DNA of 64,000 nucleotides from CALMEC01 sp963777565 (GCA_963777565.1 CAVZQZ010000008.1:1-64000); one strand, 5' to 3'; counted from the stretch's first letter, positions 18,483 to 27,482 are shown. Notes: generated by a model not told the origin, from the letters alone. Numbers and translations: made by a program.

Positions 18483-18642
18483 TCGGAAGTACGACCACGT
18501 CTCCCGGCTGCAAACCGTCGCCAGGCGTCTTCCTCGGCCCCACCGTGATGGCTCTCCGAGAGCGGCCGGACCCGCTTCCGCGCGCGCCTGAGGTGGAACG
18601 AGGGCTCGGCGAGGGACTTCGGCCCTCGGCCGAGCCTGGTTT
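18483..18642 (+). ncRNA. Candidate structured RNA, copy A
   Basis: The first 64 bases (18483-18546) match 43004-43065 with three conserved blocks: TCGGAAGTA, CCCGGCTGCAAACCGTCG and CCTCGGCCCCACCGT. The block CCTCG-GCC-CCACC can pair with GGTGG-AA-CGAGG (592-603 past 18000), and the same stem with different filler bases is possible in copy B. An intrinsic terminator begins where that stem ends, so the unit has the outline of a short terminated RNA. No plus-strand gene follows, so a stand-alone RNA fits better than a leader. It could instead be a 3' UTR repeat. Strand is inferred from the terminator. Confidence 0.4.
18601..18642 (+). terminator. Intrinsic terminator after the HNH gene / candidate RNA A
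   Basis: GGCTCGGC-GAGGG pairs with CCCTC-G-GCCGAGCC around an ACTTCGG loop, and TGGTTT follows. The stem has 13 pairs with one bulge. A near-copy of the 5' arm recurs in the lon terminator. Confidence 0.75.
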
Positions 18643-18739
18643 CGCCCGCCGGGGCGGGCGGTCACGCCCGCTCACCTGACTCGGTTTTCGCACGGGAAGC
18701 GAGCCCGTACTTGCGACGGGGACCACGAAGGCAGCCGAC

Positions 18740-19345
18740 CTATTTCAGGCGCAACCGCGCGGCGGTGACCGCTGCGGCATCCCTCTCCTCGATCAGGTGG
18801 GCGTGCGCGAGGACCGCGTCGAGATCCCCGGCGGGGATGACCACGGCACCCGCGCCGTCTGCGTAGATCCAGTCGCCGGGCAGCACGCCGACGCCGTCGA
18901 TCTCGACGGGCACGTTCGCGGCGAGCGGGGTGACGGCGTCGCCGGCGGCGCGCACGGTCTCGCCGCCGCAGTAGGCGACAAGGTCGAAACCGGCGATCTC
19001 CTCGAGGTCGCGAAGGCGCCCGTCGGTGAGCAGTCCGGTGAACCCGGCCGCCTCGATGCGCGCGACCTTCTTGCCGCCGGCGAGCGCCTGGTCCTCGTGG
19101 CCGCCGCAGCTGAGCACGAGCACGTGTCCGGTGCCGGTCACCGCGCCCAGGAGCTGGTCGAAGCGGTCCTCGGCACTGTGGTGGTCGCGCCGGTTCGGAA
19201 AGAACCGGATCGTCGCGGCCTGGCCGAACAGCACCTCCCCGGGCGTCGGGGTGATGAGGTCGAGGATGTGGGCGCGATGGTCGTGGCGCTTGGCGAGCGC
19301 GTCGCAGATCGCGGCCGCGGTCAGCCCCTCGATGTCGTGTGCCAT
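18740..19345 (-). CDS. RraA family protein
   Basis: 201 aa from the ATG at 19343-19345, which has a GAAGGA ribosome-binding site; a longer in-frame start is unsupported. It shows the RraA fold: LTAAAICDALAK at the start, GQAATIRFFPN, the LLTDGRLRDLEEI segment that in aldolases binds pyruvate and metal (G-x-x-x-D-G-x-x-R-D), and IPVEIDGVGVLPGDW-type residues later. Family members are either RNase E regulators or hydroxymethyl-glutarate/oxaloacetate aldolases and related lyases. Retention of the Asp-Gly-x-x-Arg-Asp motif favours a lyase. The real substrate is unknown. Confidence 0.8.
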   Translation of the reverse strand: MAHDIEGLTAAAICDALAKRHDHRAHILDLITPTPGEVLFGQAATIRFFPNRRDHHSAEDRFDQLLGAVTGTGHVLVLSCGGHEDQALAGGKKVARIEAAGFTGLLTDGRLRDLEEIAGFDLVAYCGGETVRAAGDAVTPLAANVPVEIDGVGVLPGDWIYADGAGAVVIPAGDLDAVLAHAHLIEERDAAAVTAARLRLK

Positions 19346-19416
19346 GCGCGTCCTTCGTCGGCGGGACGGGGTCCATCCTGCCACGCCCCGCGAAGCGCGG
19401 GTTATCCTGACCCGGC

Positions 19417-19489
19417 GCCCTCGTAGCTCAGGGGATAGAGCACAGGTTTCCTAAACCTGGTGTCGCAGGTTCGAATCCTGCCGGGGGCA
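19417..19489 (+). tRNA. tRNA-Arg (anticodon CCT)
   Basis: 73 bases. The acceptor stem is GCCCTCG/CGGGGGC, the D-arm holds GCTCAGGGGATAGAGC, the anticodon loop TTCCTAA reads CCT (19450-19452), and the T-arm is GCAGGTTCGAATCCTGC. CCA is not encoded. The next 4.5 kb downstream are accessory-looking, and tRNA 3' ends are frequent integration sites, but I see no integrase or repeated attachment site. Confidence 0.95.
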
Positions 19490-19919
19490 TCCTCCGAGAA
19501 TGGCTCTATGAGCGGGATCACGCCGCACGGGCGGGCCGCCCGAGGGGCCCCACAAGCGAGCCCGCGTCGGGGTGGAGCAGGGAGACGAACGCGGTGCTCG
19601 CGTCCGACACGGACCTCGGCGCGTGGGGGTGACTTGAGTCGGCCGCCGCGAGCGGCCTTCCGGACGCCCCGGCGGGTGTCGCCGAGCTGGAGCGGCGCCC
19701 ACCCGCAGGGCTGAGGCGCAGGCCCAGCAACGATGCGAACGGGAGGGGCACCTCGCCGCGCTGCGCAAGGAGGCCGGGCGCACCGTCGCGCTGAACGACG
19801 ACCCGGCGTTTGCGGGGCGCCGGGACTTGACTGTCTCCTCCGCCGCCCGGCAGATCGCAGGCAGCGGCGGACATCGCACCGGCGAGGAAAGGCGCCAACT
19901 CATGAGGCCCCGGATTCGA
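19490..19919. other. Gene-free stretch after tRNA-Arg
   Basis: No reading frame here has credible codon structure or a recognisable family in either strand. The sequence is GC-rich until about 19900 and then drops in GC at the DUF1801 gene. It may hold decayed coding sequence, but nothing can be named. Confidence 0.5.
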
Positions 19920-20315
19920 CTATCGGGCCGATGACCTGTTCAGGGCTGCAGCGGCGCGTATGAGCGTCTTGAAGGCATCCTCATCGATTTCATCACCCTC
20001 ATGGAGATCGATAGCGCGCCTGACGTTGCCTTCAAGGCTGGAGTTGAAGAGTCCTGAAGGGTCCTTGAGCGAAGCGCCCTTGGAGAACGTCAGCTTCACG
20101 ACGCTCTTGTACGTCTCGCCGGTGCAGATCAGTCCATCGTGAGACCAAACCGGAACACCTCTCCACTTCCACTCCTCGACCACCTCAGGGTCAGCCTGTT
20201 TGATGAGAGCGCGGACATGGGAGAGCGTCTTGCCCCTCCAGTCGTCCAGTTCCTTGATCCTCGCGTCGATCAGCCGAGAAGGGGATTCGCCCTTGGTCGT
20301 TGCGCTCTCTTTCAT
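19920..20315 (-). CDS. DUF1801 (YdhG-type) family protein, first copy
   Basis: 131 aa from ATG with a GAGGTG ribosome-binding site 8 bases upstream. The family core is clear: ELDDWRGKTLSHVRALIKQA, EEWKWRGVPVWSHDGLIC, YKSVVKLTFSKGASLKDP, and the C-terminal IDLHEGDEIDEDAF. DUF1801 proteins are small, cytoplasmic and of unknown function. Its base composition is clearly lower in GC than its neighbours, which suggests recent arrival. A second family member lies 260 bases away beyond a transposase remnant. Confidence 0.85.
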   Translation of the reverse strand: MKESATTKGESPSRLIDARIKELDDWRGKTLSHVRALIKQADPEVVEEWKWRGVPVWSHDGLICTGETYKSVVKLTFSKGASLKDPSGLFNSSLEGNVRRAIDLHEGDEIDEDAFKTLIRAAAALNRSSAR

Positions 20316-20373
20316 ATTGTTTGCACCTCATTCGGCTGTTTCTTTCTATCTTGCGAAGGTACCAATCACCAAT

Positions 20374-20554
20374 CATCCGCGCCAGCCTGCCTGAGGCCGG
20401 CATCCGTTCCTGCATTCCGCGCGAATCCAATCGCAAGGCCAAAATCCGCTGGAACAGGCGCGTGTATCGCGAGCGCAACCGCATCGAGCGCATGATCCGT
20501 CACCTGACGATCAACCGCGCTATCGCCACGCGATACGACAAGCGCGCCCGACGG
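20374..20554 (+). pseudogene. C-terminal remnant of an IS5-type DDE transposase
   Basis: About 60 codons match the end of IS5/IS1031-like transposases: IRSCIPRESNRKAKIRWN, then YRERNRIERMIRHLTINR, which contains the catalytic Glu region, then AIATRYDKRARR. The N-terminal two thirds, including both catalytic Asp residues, are absent, and no terminal inverted repeats are visible. It lies exactly between the two DUF1801 genes. It points to a past insertion followed by deletion. Confidence 0.75.
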
Positions 20555-20574
20555 AGTGGCCCCACGTGGCCTGT

Positions 20575-21096
20575 TCAGGGTCGAGGCCCGAGAAAGCCGG
20601 GCAACGCGGCGGCCTGCTTCACCCAGTTCGCCAGCTGCGCCTCGTCGAGCTCGTCGCCTTCGTGGATGTCGATGTAGCGCGTGTCCTTGCCCTTGCTGGC
20701 GCCGGGCGGGACCGGTCGCAGCGACGTACCGCGGAAGAAGGCCACCTTGACGTAGTGCGTGAAGGTGTGGAGCCCCAGGAACCAACCCTGACCCTCGATG
20801 CCGTACAACGGCGAGTTCCACTTCACGGCCTTTCGCACGTTGGGCACGTTCCGCACGATGAGCGCGTCGAGGCGCTTCCCGAGGTCGCGCTTCCACCCCG
20901 GCATCCCGGCGATGTACGCCTGTACCGGGGCGTCGCCGTCCGCCTTCGCGATGCGCGGGTTGCCGCCCGAGAGGACGACGCCGACCTTCTCGCCTTTTCG
21001 CACCTTGATCGGCGTGGCCTCACTCGCACCTGGCTTGGCTTTCGCGCCTGCCTTCGCCGGTCCCTCGCTCCTGGTGGTTGGCTTTCGATGTGACAA
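20575..21096 (-). CDS. DUF1801 family protein, second copy
   Basis: 173 aa from ATG. A Lys/Ala/Gly/Pro-rich basic N-terminus of about 50 residues (probably disordered) precedes the DUF1801 core: VQAYIAGMPGWKRDLGKRLD, KAVKWNSPLYGIEGQGWF, THYVKVAFFRGTSLRP and the C-terminal YIDIHEGDELDEAQLANWV. It shares the family core with the gene at 19920 but has higher GC and only moderate similarity, so the two were probably acquired separately or diverged long ago. Function unknown. Confidence 0.85.
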   Translation of the reverse strand: MSHRKPTTRSEGPAKAGAKAKPGASEATPIKVRKGEKVGVVLSGGNPRIAKADGDAPVQAYIAGMPGWKRDLGKRLDALIVRNVPNVRKAVKWNSPLYGIEGQGWFLGLHTFTHYVKVAFFRGTSLRPVPPGASKGKDTRYIDIHEGDELDEAQLANWVKQAAALPGFLGPRP

Positions 21097-21349
21097 GCTC
21101 GCCCGCTCCCTCCTCGACGCGCTTCATATTGCCGCTATCCGCAGATGCCTACGCTATGCAACGCTGAGTTGGGCCTCGCTTGAGGCCCGTTTCCAGGCAA
21201 TTTGTGCGCGCGCAGAGTTGTACCGTTGATGCTGCGTCGACCCTCCTGGCAAGGTTCGCGCAGGGGCCGCAGGGGCGACAGACGGTCGAGAACGATCCGC
21301 GGTGCGGGCGGGGACCGGGAACCGGCCCGGACGCCCGCGGCACTCCTGG

Positions 21350-23937
21350 TCATCGCGATGGGACTCCCAAGAGCACCCCCAGCTCGGGAATGAGCGCCCA
21401 TGCGTGCCGACCGTCGGCGACCAGACGCAGATCCCCGCTCTGCAGCACAGGCCCGATCGGCTTGAGGACGCCCGCCGGTCGCGCGCTGGCCGGGTTGATC
21501 GCGACGACGTAGTGCTGGATCCGAACCGCCAGGCGATTCGTGCCCCGCACGTTGCGGGTTGTGTCGCCCCAGATCCGTCCGTTGCCGACCACGAGGGCTC
21601 GCAGCGAGAGGCGGGAAAGGTCACTGCCGGCAGGCCCGGCCGGCGGATCGATGCGCACCAGGCGAACCCTGCGGGGAAGCGCGCCCGTCGTCGCTCGGGT
21701 TCCCCAAAGCCCGCTCGGTCCACCCGCGACGAGCCCGTAGTCGTCGGCACCGCTGACGCGTGTGACACGCCCAGACACACGATCGACGCGGAGCAGGTCG
21801 AGGAGGTAGCTGTGTCCCATCTCGAAGAGCCGGCGGGGAATCCAGATCCCCCGAGCGCCGGGGATGATCGCCTCGCTCCCCTCGTCGCGGGTGGATGCCG
21901 GGAGAGCGACTCGCATCGTGACCTGTCGGGTGCCGCCGTCGATCCGAACAAGCGTTTGGCCGCCGCCGGGCCCGTCCGGGGGTCCGATGAGCACCCAGAC
22001 GTCTCCGCCATCGGTGGCGATCTTAGTGGCAGCCTCGTCAGCGCCTGGGGTGAGTTCGATCGGCGTCCCGACCCTGAGTGTGGTGGCGTCCACGGGCACG
22101 ATGCGCTCGTGCTCGAGCAACCAGACCACCCCTCGGCCGACGGCCACGTCGGTGGTCGCTCCGATCTGGACCGGCGCCCCCACCCGGCGCCGGCGCGCTG
22201 TGTCGATCTTCCAGAGGGTTTGGCCGGCTGCCTCGGCGCACCTGACCCATACGGCGCCCGCGCCCGCAACCGCTTGCTGCGCGCGCTCGCAGACCGGAAC
22301 CGCAGGGGTCGTCGATCTCGTCGACCTGATCGTGACGACGGCCGAGGTGCCGACTCCGTTGATGACGAGGCGGTACCGATGCGATCCGGGCTGCGGCAGC
22401 CTCACGGCGACACGCAGCTTCCTCCCCGAGATCGCCACCGCACGCACGGCGCGCCACCGTCTCCCGACGCGCCGCTGCACTTCGACGGGAGTCCTCTCGA
22501 CCGCCTGGTTCAGGGTCACATCGAGATTGACGAGGGTCCCCGCGAGTCCGGACGAGGGACCCGCGAATTTCAGGAGACGTGTCGGCCCCCGTTTCGGCGG
22601 CGCGCTCGTCGGCGAGAATCGCGCGATCCAGGTCTGCTCGCCGACGGGACCGTCGGACCAGGCGACAACTCCATGTCCGGCGTCGTCCAATGCCACCCCG
22701 GCGATGTGGCGCCCGAGTGAAGACCCTTCCTTTGGCAGTGTCAGGTCAACGGAGGCGGACCATGGTCCGCCTCCGGTCCGAACGGCGGCGACCGGCACAC
22801 CAGCGAGCCCGGTCGGCGCTCGCCGTATCCAACCGGCAATCGTCGAGCCGTCACTGGCCACCTCGAGAGCTGCGCGAAAGCTTCCCGCGTCAGCGTCTCG
22901 CGCAATCGTCTCGGGCGCACCCCAGGCGCCGCCCGCCACACGGCGGAGAACGGTGACCGACCGGACAGAACCGGACGAAGAGGCATCAGATCCGCGGGAC
23001 CAGCCGGCGAGCGCATCCCCGGCCCGGTTCATCGCCAGCGTAAGGGTCACCGCGCTGAATCGATCCGAATCGCCGACGACGCCATCGACCGTCCACACAC
23101 TGTCTGCCGCCATCGATCCCGAGAAGACCTGGCTGAGCGTCGACGAGACCACCTTGCTCCAGAGCACAGCGGCACGACCCGACGCATCGACCGCGAGCAC
23201 TCCTCCGTTGGGGCCGATCGCGAGTCGATCCTGTGGAGGGCTGGACGGCTCCTCGACGACCACCTGCGCCGCGGTCCACAGCCCCGGCCCAGTCCGTCGG
23301 GACGCCAGCAAGGCCTCGCTCGTCGGCGTCCTGACGGTCCACACCACGACGGTTCCCCCAGACGGACCAACCGCGATGTCGATACCGTCGACCGCTGCCC
23401 CGGTCAACGGTGCAGACAACGCGCTGGCGTCTCCCACGATGTTCCGGCCGGCCGAAACGACACGTGCAGGGACCCGGTCGGGTCGGCCCACGCAGCAGCG
23501 GCATCGCCCGCTGCCCCAAGAGCGACCCTTGCTTCACCGGACGTCGTGAGTGGAGCGCCTTGGGGCGTGGACGCATTCCCTGGCACCACGACAACCTGGC
23601 CTCCGCTCGCCTGAGCGGCCACGACGAAGTCCCCAACGTCGTCGGTGTCAACCCGAAACGGTGGAGGGCCCGCACTTGGCGGCATCGTCACAGGAATCCA
23701 CGGGCCGTTGGCGATGCGTCGCGCGCCGACCGTGGTCGTCGTGCTGAATCCCGTGGCGACGGTCAGGATGCCCCCGTCGGGGCTGGTCGTCATATGGCTG
23801 GTCGCAACGAGGGGCGGGAGCCCGCCCACCTGTTCCGGTGACTCCCACCGGAACTTGGGGTCGATCGCTCCAAGCGCCGGAACCGCCCCGGCTGCGACGA
23901 TGGCGGCGACGACAAGAACCTGCCTGGCGTGTCTCAT
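21350..23937 (-). CDS. Large secreted repeat protein with beta-propeller-like repeats (one frameshift)
   Basis: Starts at the ATG at 23935-23937 with a signal peptide (VLVVAAIVAAGAVPALG, cleavage near ALGA). About 860 aa once a single indel near 23440-23455 is repaired (frame changes at FRPAGT/NIVGDA). The N-terminal half repeats a pattern of the form (A/V)-(V/A)-x-P-x-G-x-(V/A)-(V/A)-W about every 45 residues, for example ALDDAGHGVVAWSDG and AMNRAGDALAGWSRG. The C-terminal half has weaker repeats typical of a second propeller (GGDVWVLIGPP, NGRIWGDTT). Similar extracellular proteins are frequent in Solirubrobacter-like Actinobacteria. There is no catalytic motif; a binding or surface role is inferred. 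Confidence 0.7.
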
Positions 23938-24304
23938 CGGGCTCCTCGTCTCACGGTCAGGACGGCACCAGACCCAAATCGGGACCCGGAGCGCACCCGG
24001 CCGCGGCGACGGGATCGGGGACGACTCACGCCGAGGCAACGCGCACGCCGCGCCCCTTCACGACGTTAGCACCGGAAGCATTGCCGAAGGATCGATTCAG
24101 TTGATCGGACCAAGGCCGAGAGGGCTTCGTGAACGCCCGCGTCAATGAACGAGTGCGTTGGACGCGATGCCAGAGCGCAAGATCGGCGATCCCGCCACCG
24201 CCGTGCGCCGCCTGCGGTGCGGGCGCAACCGGGTGGAGTTCCCGGCCCGGACGTGACCGCTCGCACTCGCCGTTGAGCCGACGCCGCCACCGACGCGAGG
24301 CAAG
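23938..24304. other. Gene-free stretch
   Basis: This is the upstream region of the secreted repeat gene. Only weak overlapping frames are present, none with a recognisable family or consistent codon use. A CxxC-rich reading on the plus strand (CAACGAG) is not supported by surrounding sequence. Confidence 0.45.
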
Positions 24305-24454
24305 GTGCGAGACGCGCTCGGCCTGGTGCGGTCGGTGTTCGGACCAGACGGCATCCGCTGGCTGGAGGTCCTCCGCCTGGACCACGACGAGCTGCGCCGC
24401 CTCGTTCGCATCGTCGGCCAACGGAAACGAATCCTGCCGGGGCATTGGCGTTAG
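24305..24454 (+). CDS. Possible small protein (49 aa), unknown
   Basis: A GTG opens 49 codons with balanced, protein-like composition (RWLEVLRLDHDELRRLV, ending RILPGHWR) and G/C in third positions. It may be a real microprotein or the C-terminal remnant of a larger gene. No ribosome-binding site is obvious. Its stop overlaps by four bases the 3' end of the convergent membrane-protein gene. Confidence 0.3.
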   Translation: MRDALGLVRSVFGPDGIRWLEVLRLDHDELRRLVRIVGQRKRILPGHWR

Positions 24455-24939
24455 TGGCCGAGTCCCGCCTTCACGGCGACGACCAAGGCGCCGATGACGA
24501 GGGTCACGACCGCCACTGCCGTCGCCCGGCCGTGCCCATGACCTCCGGCCCGGGCAGCGGCGAAGCCGGTGAGGCCGATGAGCGCGGCCATGAGGAGCCC
24601 CGAGATCGTGAACGCGACGTCCCTCGAGAACACCAGGAAGGGGAGTGTGGCCAGGGCCGCGACGCCGCCGGCCGCGATCACCTGCGCCGTGGCGCTGAGT
24701 CGCGTGGACCGGTGCGGCCGCCCCGCCGCGAAGATCCTGGCCGAGAGGTCGAAGGCGAAGACATGCGCCAGTGCCAAGCCGATCGCGGTGCCCCAGATCG
24801 CCGCAACCGTTGCGTCGGCGCCCACCCCGCCGCTGTCGAGGGCACCGGCCTCTGCCAGGGTCACGATCGCGAGGTAGAGGGCCATCGTGACGCCCTCGCG
24901 CTCGGCCTCGATTCGCGCCTCGGTCCGGGGCGCGGTCAC
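24451..24939 (-). CDS. Small polytopic membrane protein, unknown
   Basis: 162 aa from GTG. After a charged start (APRTEARIEAEREGV) come about five hydrophobic segments: MALYLAIVTLAEAGAL, TVAAIWGTAIGLALAHVFAF, VIAAGGVAALATLPFLVF, ISGLLMAALIGLTGFAAA and VAVVTLVIGALVVAVKAGLG. A His/Gly motif (GGHGHGRA) lies between the last two helices. Similar unnamed proteins occur in actinobacteria. The next gene in the same direction, 131 bases upstream, encodes the SHOCT protein. No function can be stated. Confidence 0.65.
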   Translation of the reverse strand: MTAPRTEARIEAEREGVTMALYLAIVTLAEAGALDSGGVGADATVAAIWGTAIGLALAHVFAFDLSARIFAAGRPHRSTRLSATAQVIAAGGVAALATLPFLVFSRDVAFTISGLLMAALIGLTGFAAARAGGHGHGRATAVAVVTLVIGALVVAVKAGLGH

Positions 24940-25070
24940 TCTGCCCGGTCGGTCACGATCGCCGCCCACTCGCCGCCCGGCGCGCCCGAGGCGACGGCCG
25001 CTCGGGCCGCGCCTCGGGCGCAGCGGGCGGGTCCGGCGCCGCTGCGAGCGGGGCCGGACCCTGAGCAGAA

Positions 25071-25475
25071 CTACGCGAGCGCCTTCGCCTTGATCTGGTC
25101 GAACTCCGCCTGCGTGATGGCGCCCGAGTCCAGCAAGCCCTTCGCCCGCTCGATCTCCGCGGCGCTTCCGCCGGCCACCGACTTGATGTAGGTGTCCATC
25201 TCCTCCTGCTGCGCCCTGACCTGCTTCTCGTTGCGCTCGGCCATCTCGTCTCCGTTGACGATGAGGTACACCAGCACGCCGACGAACGGCACGAAGATCA
25301 GGAACACGAGCCACAGGGCCTTCTTGCCGCCGCCAATGTCGTGCCGGCGGAAGAGGTCCCCGGCGATCGAGATCAGCAGCCAGAACCAGATGACCCAGGC
25401 GAAGATGACGAGCATCGTCCAGACGATGTTCAGAAACGGGTAGTCAACTTCTGCGGCGATGGGTGTCAGCGACAC
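25071..25475 (-). CDS. Phospholipase D-nuclease N-terminal domain (PLDc_N) and SHOCT protein
   Basis: 134 aa. The GTG start at 25473-25475 has a strong AGGAGGA ribosome-binding site. Two membrane helices (LNIVWTMLVIFAWVIWFWLL and ALWLVFLIFVPFVGVLVYLIV) form the PLDc_N region, which in spite of its name has no catalytic part. A charged linker leads to a C-terminal SHOCT motif (EIERAKGLLDSGAITQAEF, then DQIKAKALA) that often mediates oligomerisation. Such short membrane proteins are very common in Actinobacteria, with no established role. Confidence 0.85.
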   Translation of the reverse strand: MSLTPIAAEVDYPFLNIVWTMLVIFAWVIWFWLLISIAGDLFRRHDIGGGKKALWLVFLIFVPFVGVLVYLIVNGDEMAERNEKQVRAQQEEMDTYIKSVAGGSAAEIERAKGLLDSGAITQAEFDQIKAKALA

Positions 25476-25709
25476 AGGTCTTTCCTCCTGGCGTTCGCGT
25501 GGCGTGCCGCGAAGACTTCGCGCGGGCGGGGGGAGCGTACAGGACCCCGCTGCTGGACAGGCGGTTCTCGTCGCTCGCGGTGGTCGGGCCATCGGGTGGT
25601 CGGACGTGGACAGGAGGGTCCCGTCGACGAACAGGCGCGGACGCAGGACGGTCGAATCCTCCCGACCGGCGGAAGGCGCACCTCGAACCTCGTTGACTAA
25701 CCTAGGGCC

Positions 25710-26738
25710 ATGATGCGAATCGCGATTGCCGGTGGCGGGATGGTCGGGCTCATGCTGGCGCGGCTGCTTCGGCTGCGCGGGTTCGAGCCGATGGTGTTCG
25801 AACGGATGGAGGAGGGGGCCTACATCCCCCGCGGGTACATGCTCGGCTTCCAGGGCTTTCCGCCGTTCGAGGAGCTCGGCGTGCTCCACCAGATCCGGGA
25901 GTCCGGCTGGGACATCGCTCCACGCGAGGACGGCAGCACCGTCGCGATCGCCGTGAACGTCGGCACCGTCCTGCACCTGCTCGCGCGTGACCTGCCCGTC
26001 GAGTACGAGCACGTCGTCGTCGACCTGATGCGCGACGGCACCGACCGCGTCGTCGGCGTCGTCGTCGAAGGCCCGGACGGGCGCCGCGAGGTCGCGGCCG
26101 ACCTCGTCGTCGCATGCGACGGGATCAACTCCCCGGTCCGCGAGATGGCGGGGCTCGAAGCCAAGTTCGACCCCATCCCCGACGCGACCATTCAGTGGAT
26201 GACGTCGTCGCAGAACAAGACGTCCTTCGCGATGCGCTACTTCAGCGACGGCGGGCACATCGGCACGCTCGCCTGGCCAGAGGGCTCGGCAGGGTGGCGG
26301 AGCATCGACAAGGTCGGCCGCGAGGCCGCGCTCGCGCCGGGCGTCGAGGCGATTAAGCAGATGTTCATCGACCTGCTGCCCGAGTCCGAGGCGGGCATCC
26401 AGGGGCTCACCTCGACCGATCAGATCCGCTACGGCGAGCCGCAGCTCCTGTCGTGCCCCCAGTGGTGGATCCCCGGACTCCTCCTGATCGGCGACTCCGC
26501 CCACTTCTTCGGACCCGAGACCGGCGCCAGCTCCGGCATCGGCCTCGGCGACGCCCAGGCACTTGCCGAGGCCATCCGGCAGAACCCGGACGACCCGGAC
26601 GCCGCGTGCGCCAACTTCGAGATGTGGCGCGCACCCGCGGTCCGGCCCCTCGAGGCGATGGACCCGAGCCGCCAGCGGATGCTGACCTACGGCGAGATCC
26701 AGCCGCGCCCCGAGGAGCGCTGGCCCCCGGCGGAGTAG
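25710..26738 (+). CDS. FAD-dependent aromatic-type monooxygenase
   Basis: 342 aa. The N-terminal dinucleotide fold (IAIAGGGMVGLMLARLL, GxGxxG) binds ADP of FAD; the second motif VVACDGINSPVRE is the DG signature of this class; the third, LLIGDSAHFFGPETGASSG, is the GD motif that contacts FAD ribityl. It belongs to the UbiH/PHBH-like flavoprotein hydroxylases, which use NAD(P)H and O2 to hydroxylate aromatic or polyketide substrates. It is slightly short and lacks a C-terminal thioredoxin-like extension. No pathway partner lies beside it. Start is one of two adjacent ATGs (25710 or 25713). Confidence 0.85.
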   Translation: MMRIAIAGGGMVGLMLARLLRLRGFEPMVFERMEEGAYIPRGYMLGFQGFPPFEELGVLHQIRESGWDIAPREDGSTVAIAVNVGTVLHLLARDLPVEYEHVVVDLMRDGTDRVVGVVVEGPDGRREVAADLVVACDGINSPVREMAGLEAKFDPIPDATIQWMTSSQNKTSFAMRYFSDGGHIGTLAWPEGSAGWRSIDKVGREAALAPGVEAIKQMFIDLLPESEAGIQGLTSTDQIRYGEPQLLSCPQWWIPGLLLIGDSAHFFGPETGASSGIGLGDAQALAEAIRQNPDDPDAACANFEMWRAPAVRPLEAMDPSRQRMLTYGEIQPRPEERWPPAE

Positions 26739-26748
26739 CCGGGGCCGG

Positions 26749-27111
26749 TCAGGGGGTCGCGGGGAGCCCCAGCCGGTCGGCGATCCACTGGGACTGCCAC
26801 GCGCGCTCGGCGTCGTAGGCCGCCGCGTAGCTCTGCCCCGCCTCCTCGGCGACGACGCCCGCTGCGTGGGCTGCGATGTACCCGGCCGTGCACGGGTTGC
26901 CGCCCGCATCGGTGGCGAGCTCGGGGCGGCGGGTGAGGCAGGCGTCGACGAACGCAGCCGCCGCCTCGGCATCCCACGCGGGGACCCGCTCGACGACGCG
27001 CGCCCGCGCCGCCACGATCGAATGTGTCCGCTCGGTCAGCTCCCCGTCGAGCTCGACGGTCCAGAGCTCCTGCGAAGCCCAGTGCGGCAGGTCGGCGGCC
27101 CGGTAGGCCAC
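26749..27111 (-). CDS. Unknown 120-aa protein, possibly longer at the N-terminus
   Basis: The frame is open further upstream to the stop of the anti-sigma-like gene, and that extra stretch is protein-like (RYRFLRSGGIDPLTGVAW, then PGEWTAPAGG). However, no ATG, GTG or TTG is found before the GTG at 27109-27111; a CTG overlapping the upstream TGA would give about 152 aa. The sequence is Ala/Trp/Glu-rich with no membrane helix and no recognised motif. It may be coupled to the zinc-finger gene directly upstream. Confidence 0.55.
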   Translation of the reverse strand: MAYRAADLPHWASQELWTVELDGELTERTHSIVAARARVVERVPAWDAEAAAAFVDACLTRRPELATDAGGNPCTAGYIAAHAAGVVAEEAGQSYAAAYDAERAWQSQWIADRLGLPATP

Positions 27112-27203
27112 AACGCCGCCCGCTGGCGCGGTCCACTCGCCCGGACGCCAGGCGACGCCGGTCAGCGGGTCGATCCCGCCTGAGCGCAGGAACCGGTAGC
27201 GCG

Positions 27204-27482
27204 TCAGGCGAAGAGCTCCCGGAACGCGGCGACGAGACCGTCGCGCTGATGGTCGGGGATCTTCGAGTCGTCGAGGGCGCCCGCCGCGCCGATCGTGAGT
27301 CGCATCTGCTCGAGGTATGTGGCGCAGGGCTCGCAGATCGCGAGGTGCATCTCGAACCGCTCCCGGTCATCGGGCGCCATCTGGCCCTCCAGGTAATCGG
27401 TCACGAGCTCGACCACCTCGCGGCAGGTCGGCAACTCCTCGCGCACTTTCCGTTCGACCAACGTCCCTCCATCCGGAGTCAT
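27204..27482 (-). CDS. Zinc-finger (zf-HC2) anti-sigma-factor-like protein without an adjacent sigma gene
   Basis: 92 aa. The zf-HC2 zinc site is visible as Cys in LPTCREVVELVTDYLEGQM and H-x3-C-x2-C in FEMHLAICEPC. The C-terminal half is helical and soluble, with no membrane segment, so it resembles cytoplasmic ZAS anti-sigma factors. Such proteins hold an ECF sigma factor inactive and release it on oxidation or zinc loss. No sigma gene lies next to it, so the partner is elsewhere or the protein has another role. Confidence 0.75.
   Translation of the reverse strand: MTPDGGTLVERKVREELPTCREVVELVTDYLEGQMAPDDRERFEMHLAICEPCATYLEQMRLTIGAAGALDDSKIPDHQRDGLVAAFRELFA

Noticed and set aside
18483..18642. 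Known riboswitch (TPP, FMN, cobalamin, glycine, c-di-GMP, c-di-AMP, SAH, ZTP) for the conserved head
   Set aside because: None of the conserved cores of these classes that I know fits the blocks. Kept as unclassified.
19518..19898. Minus-strand frame after tRNA-Arg as a gene
   Set aside because: Composition and lack of any motif or ribosome-binding site; probably decayed or non-coding sequence.
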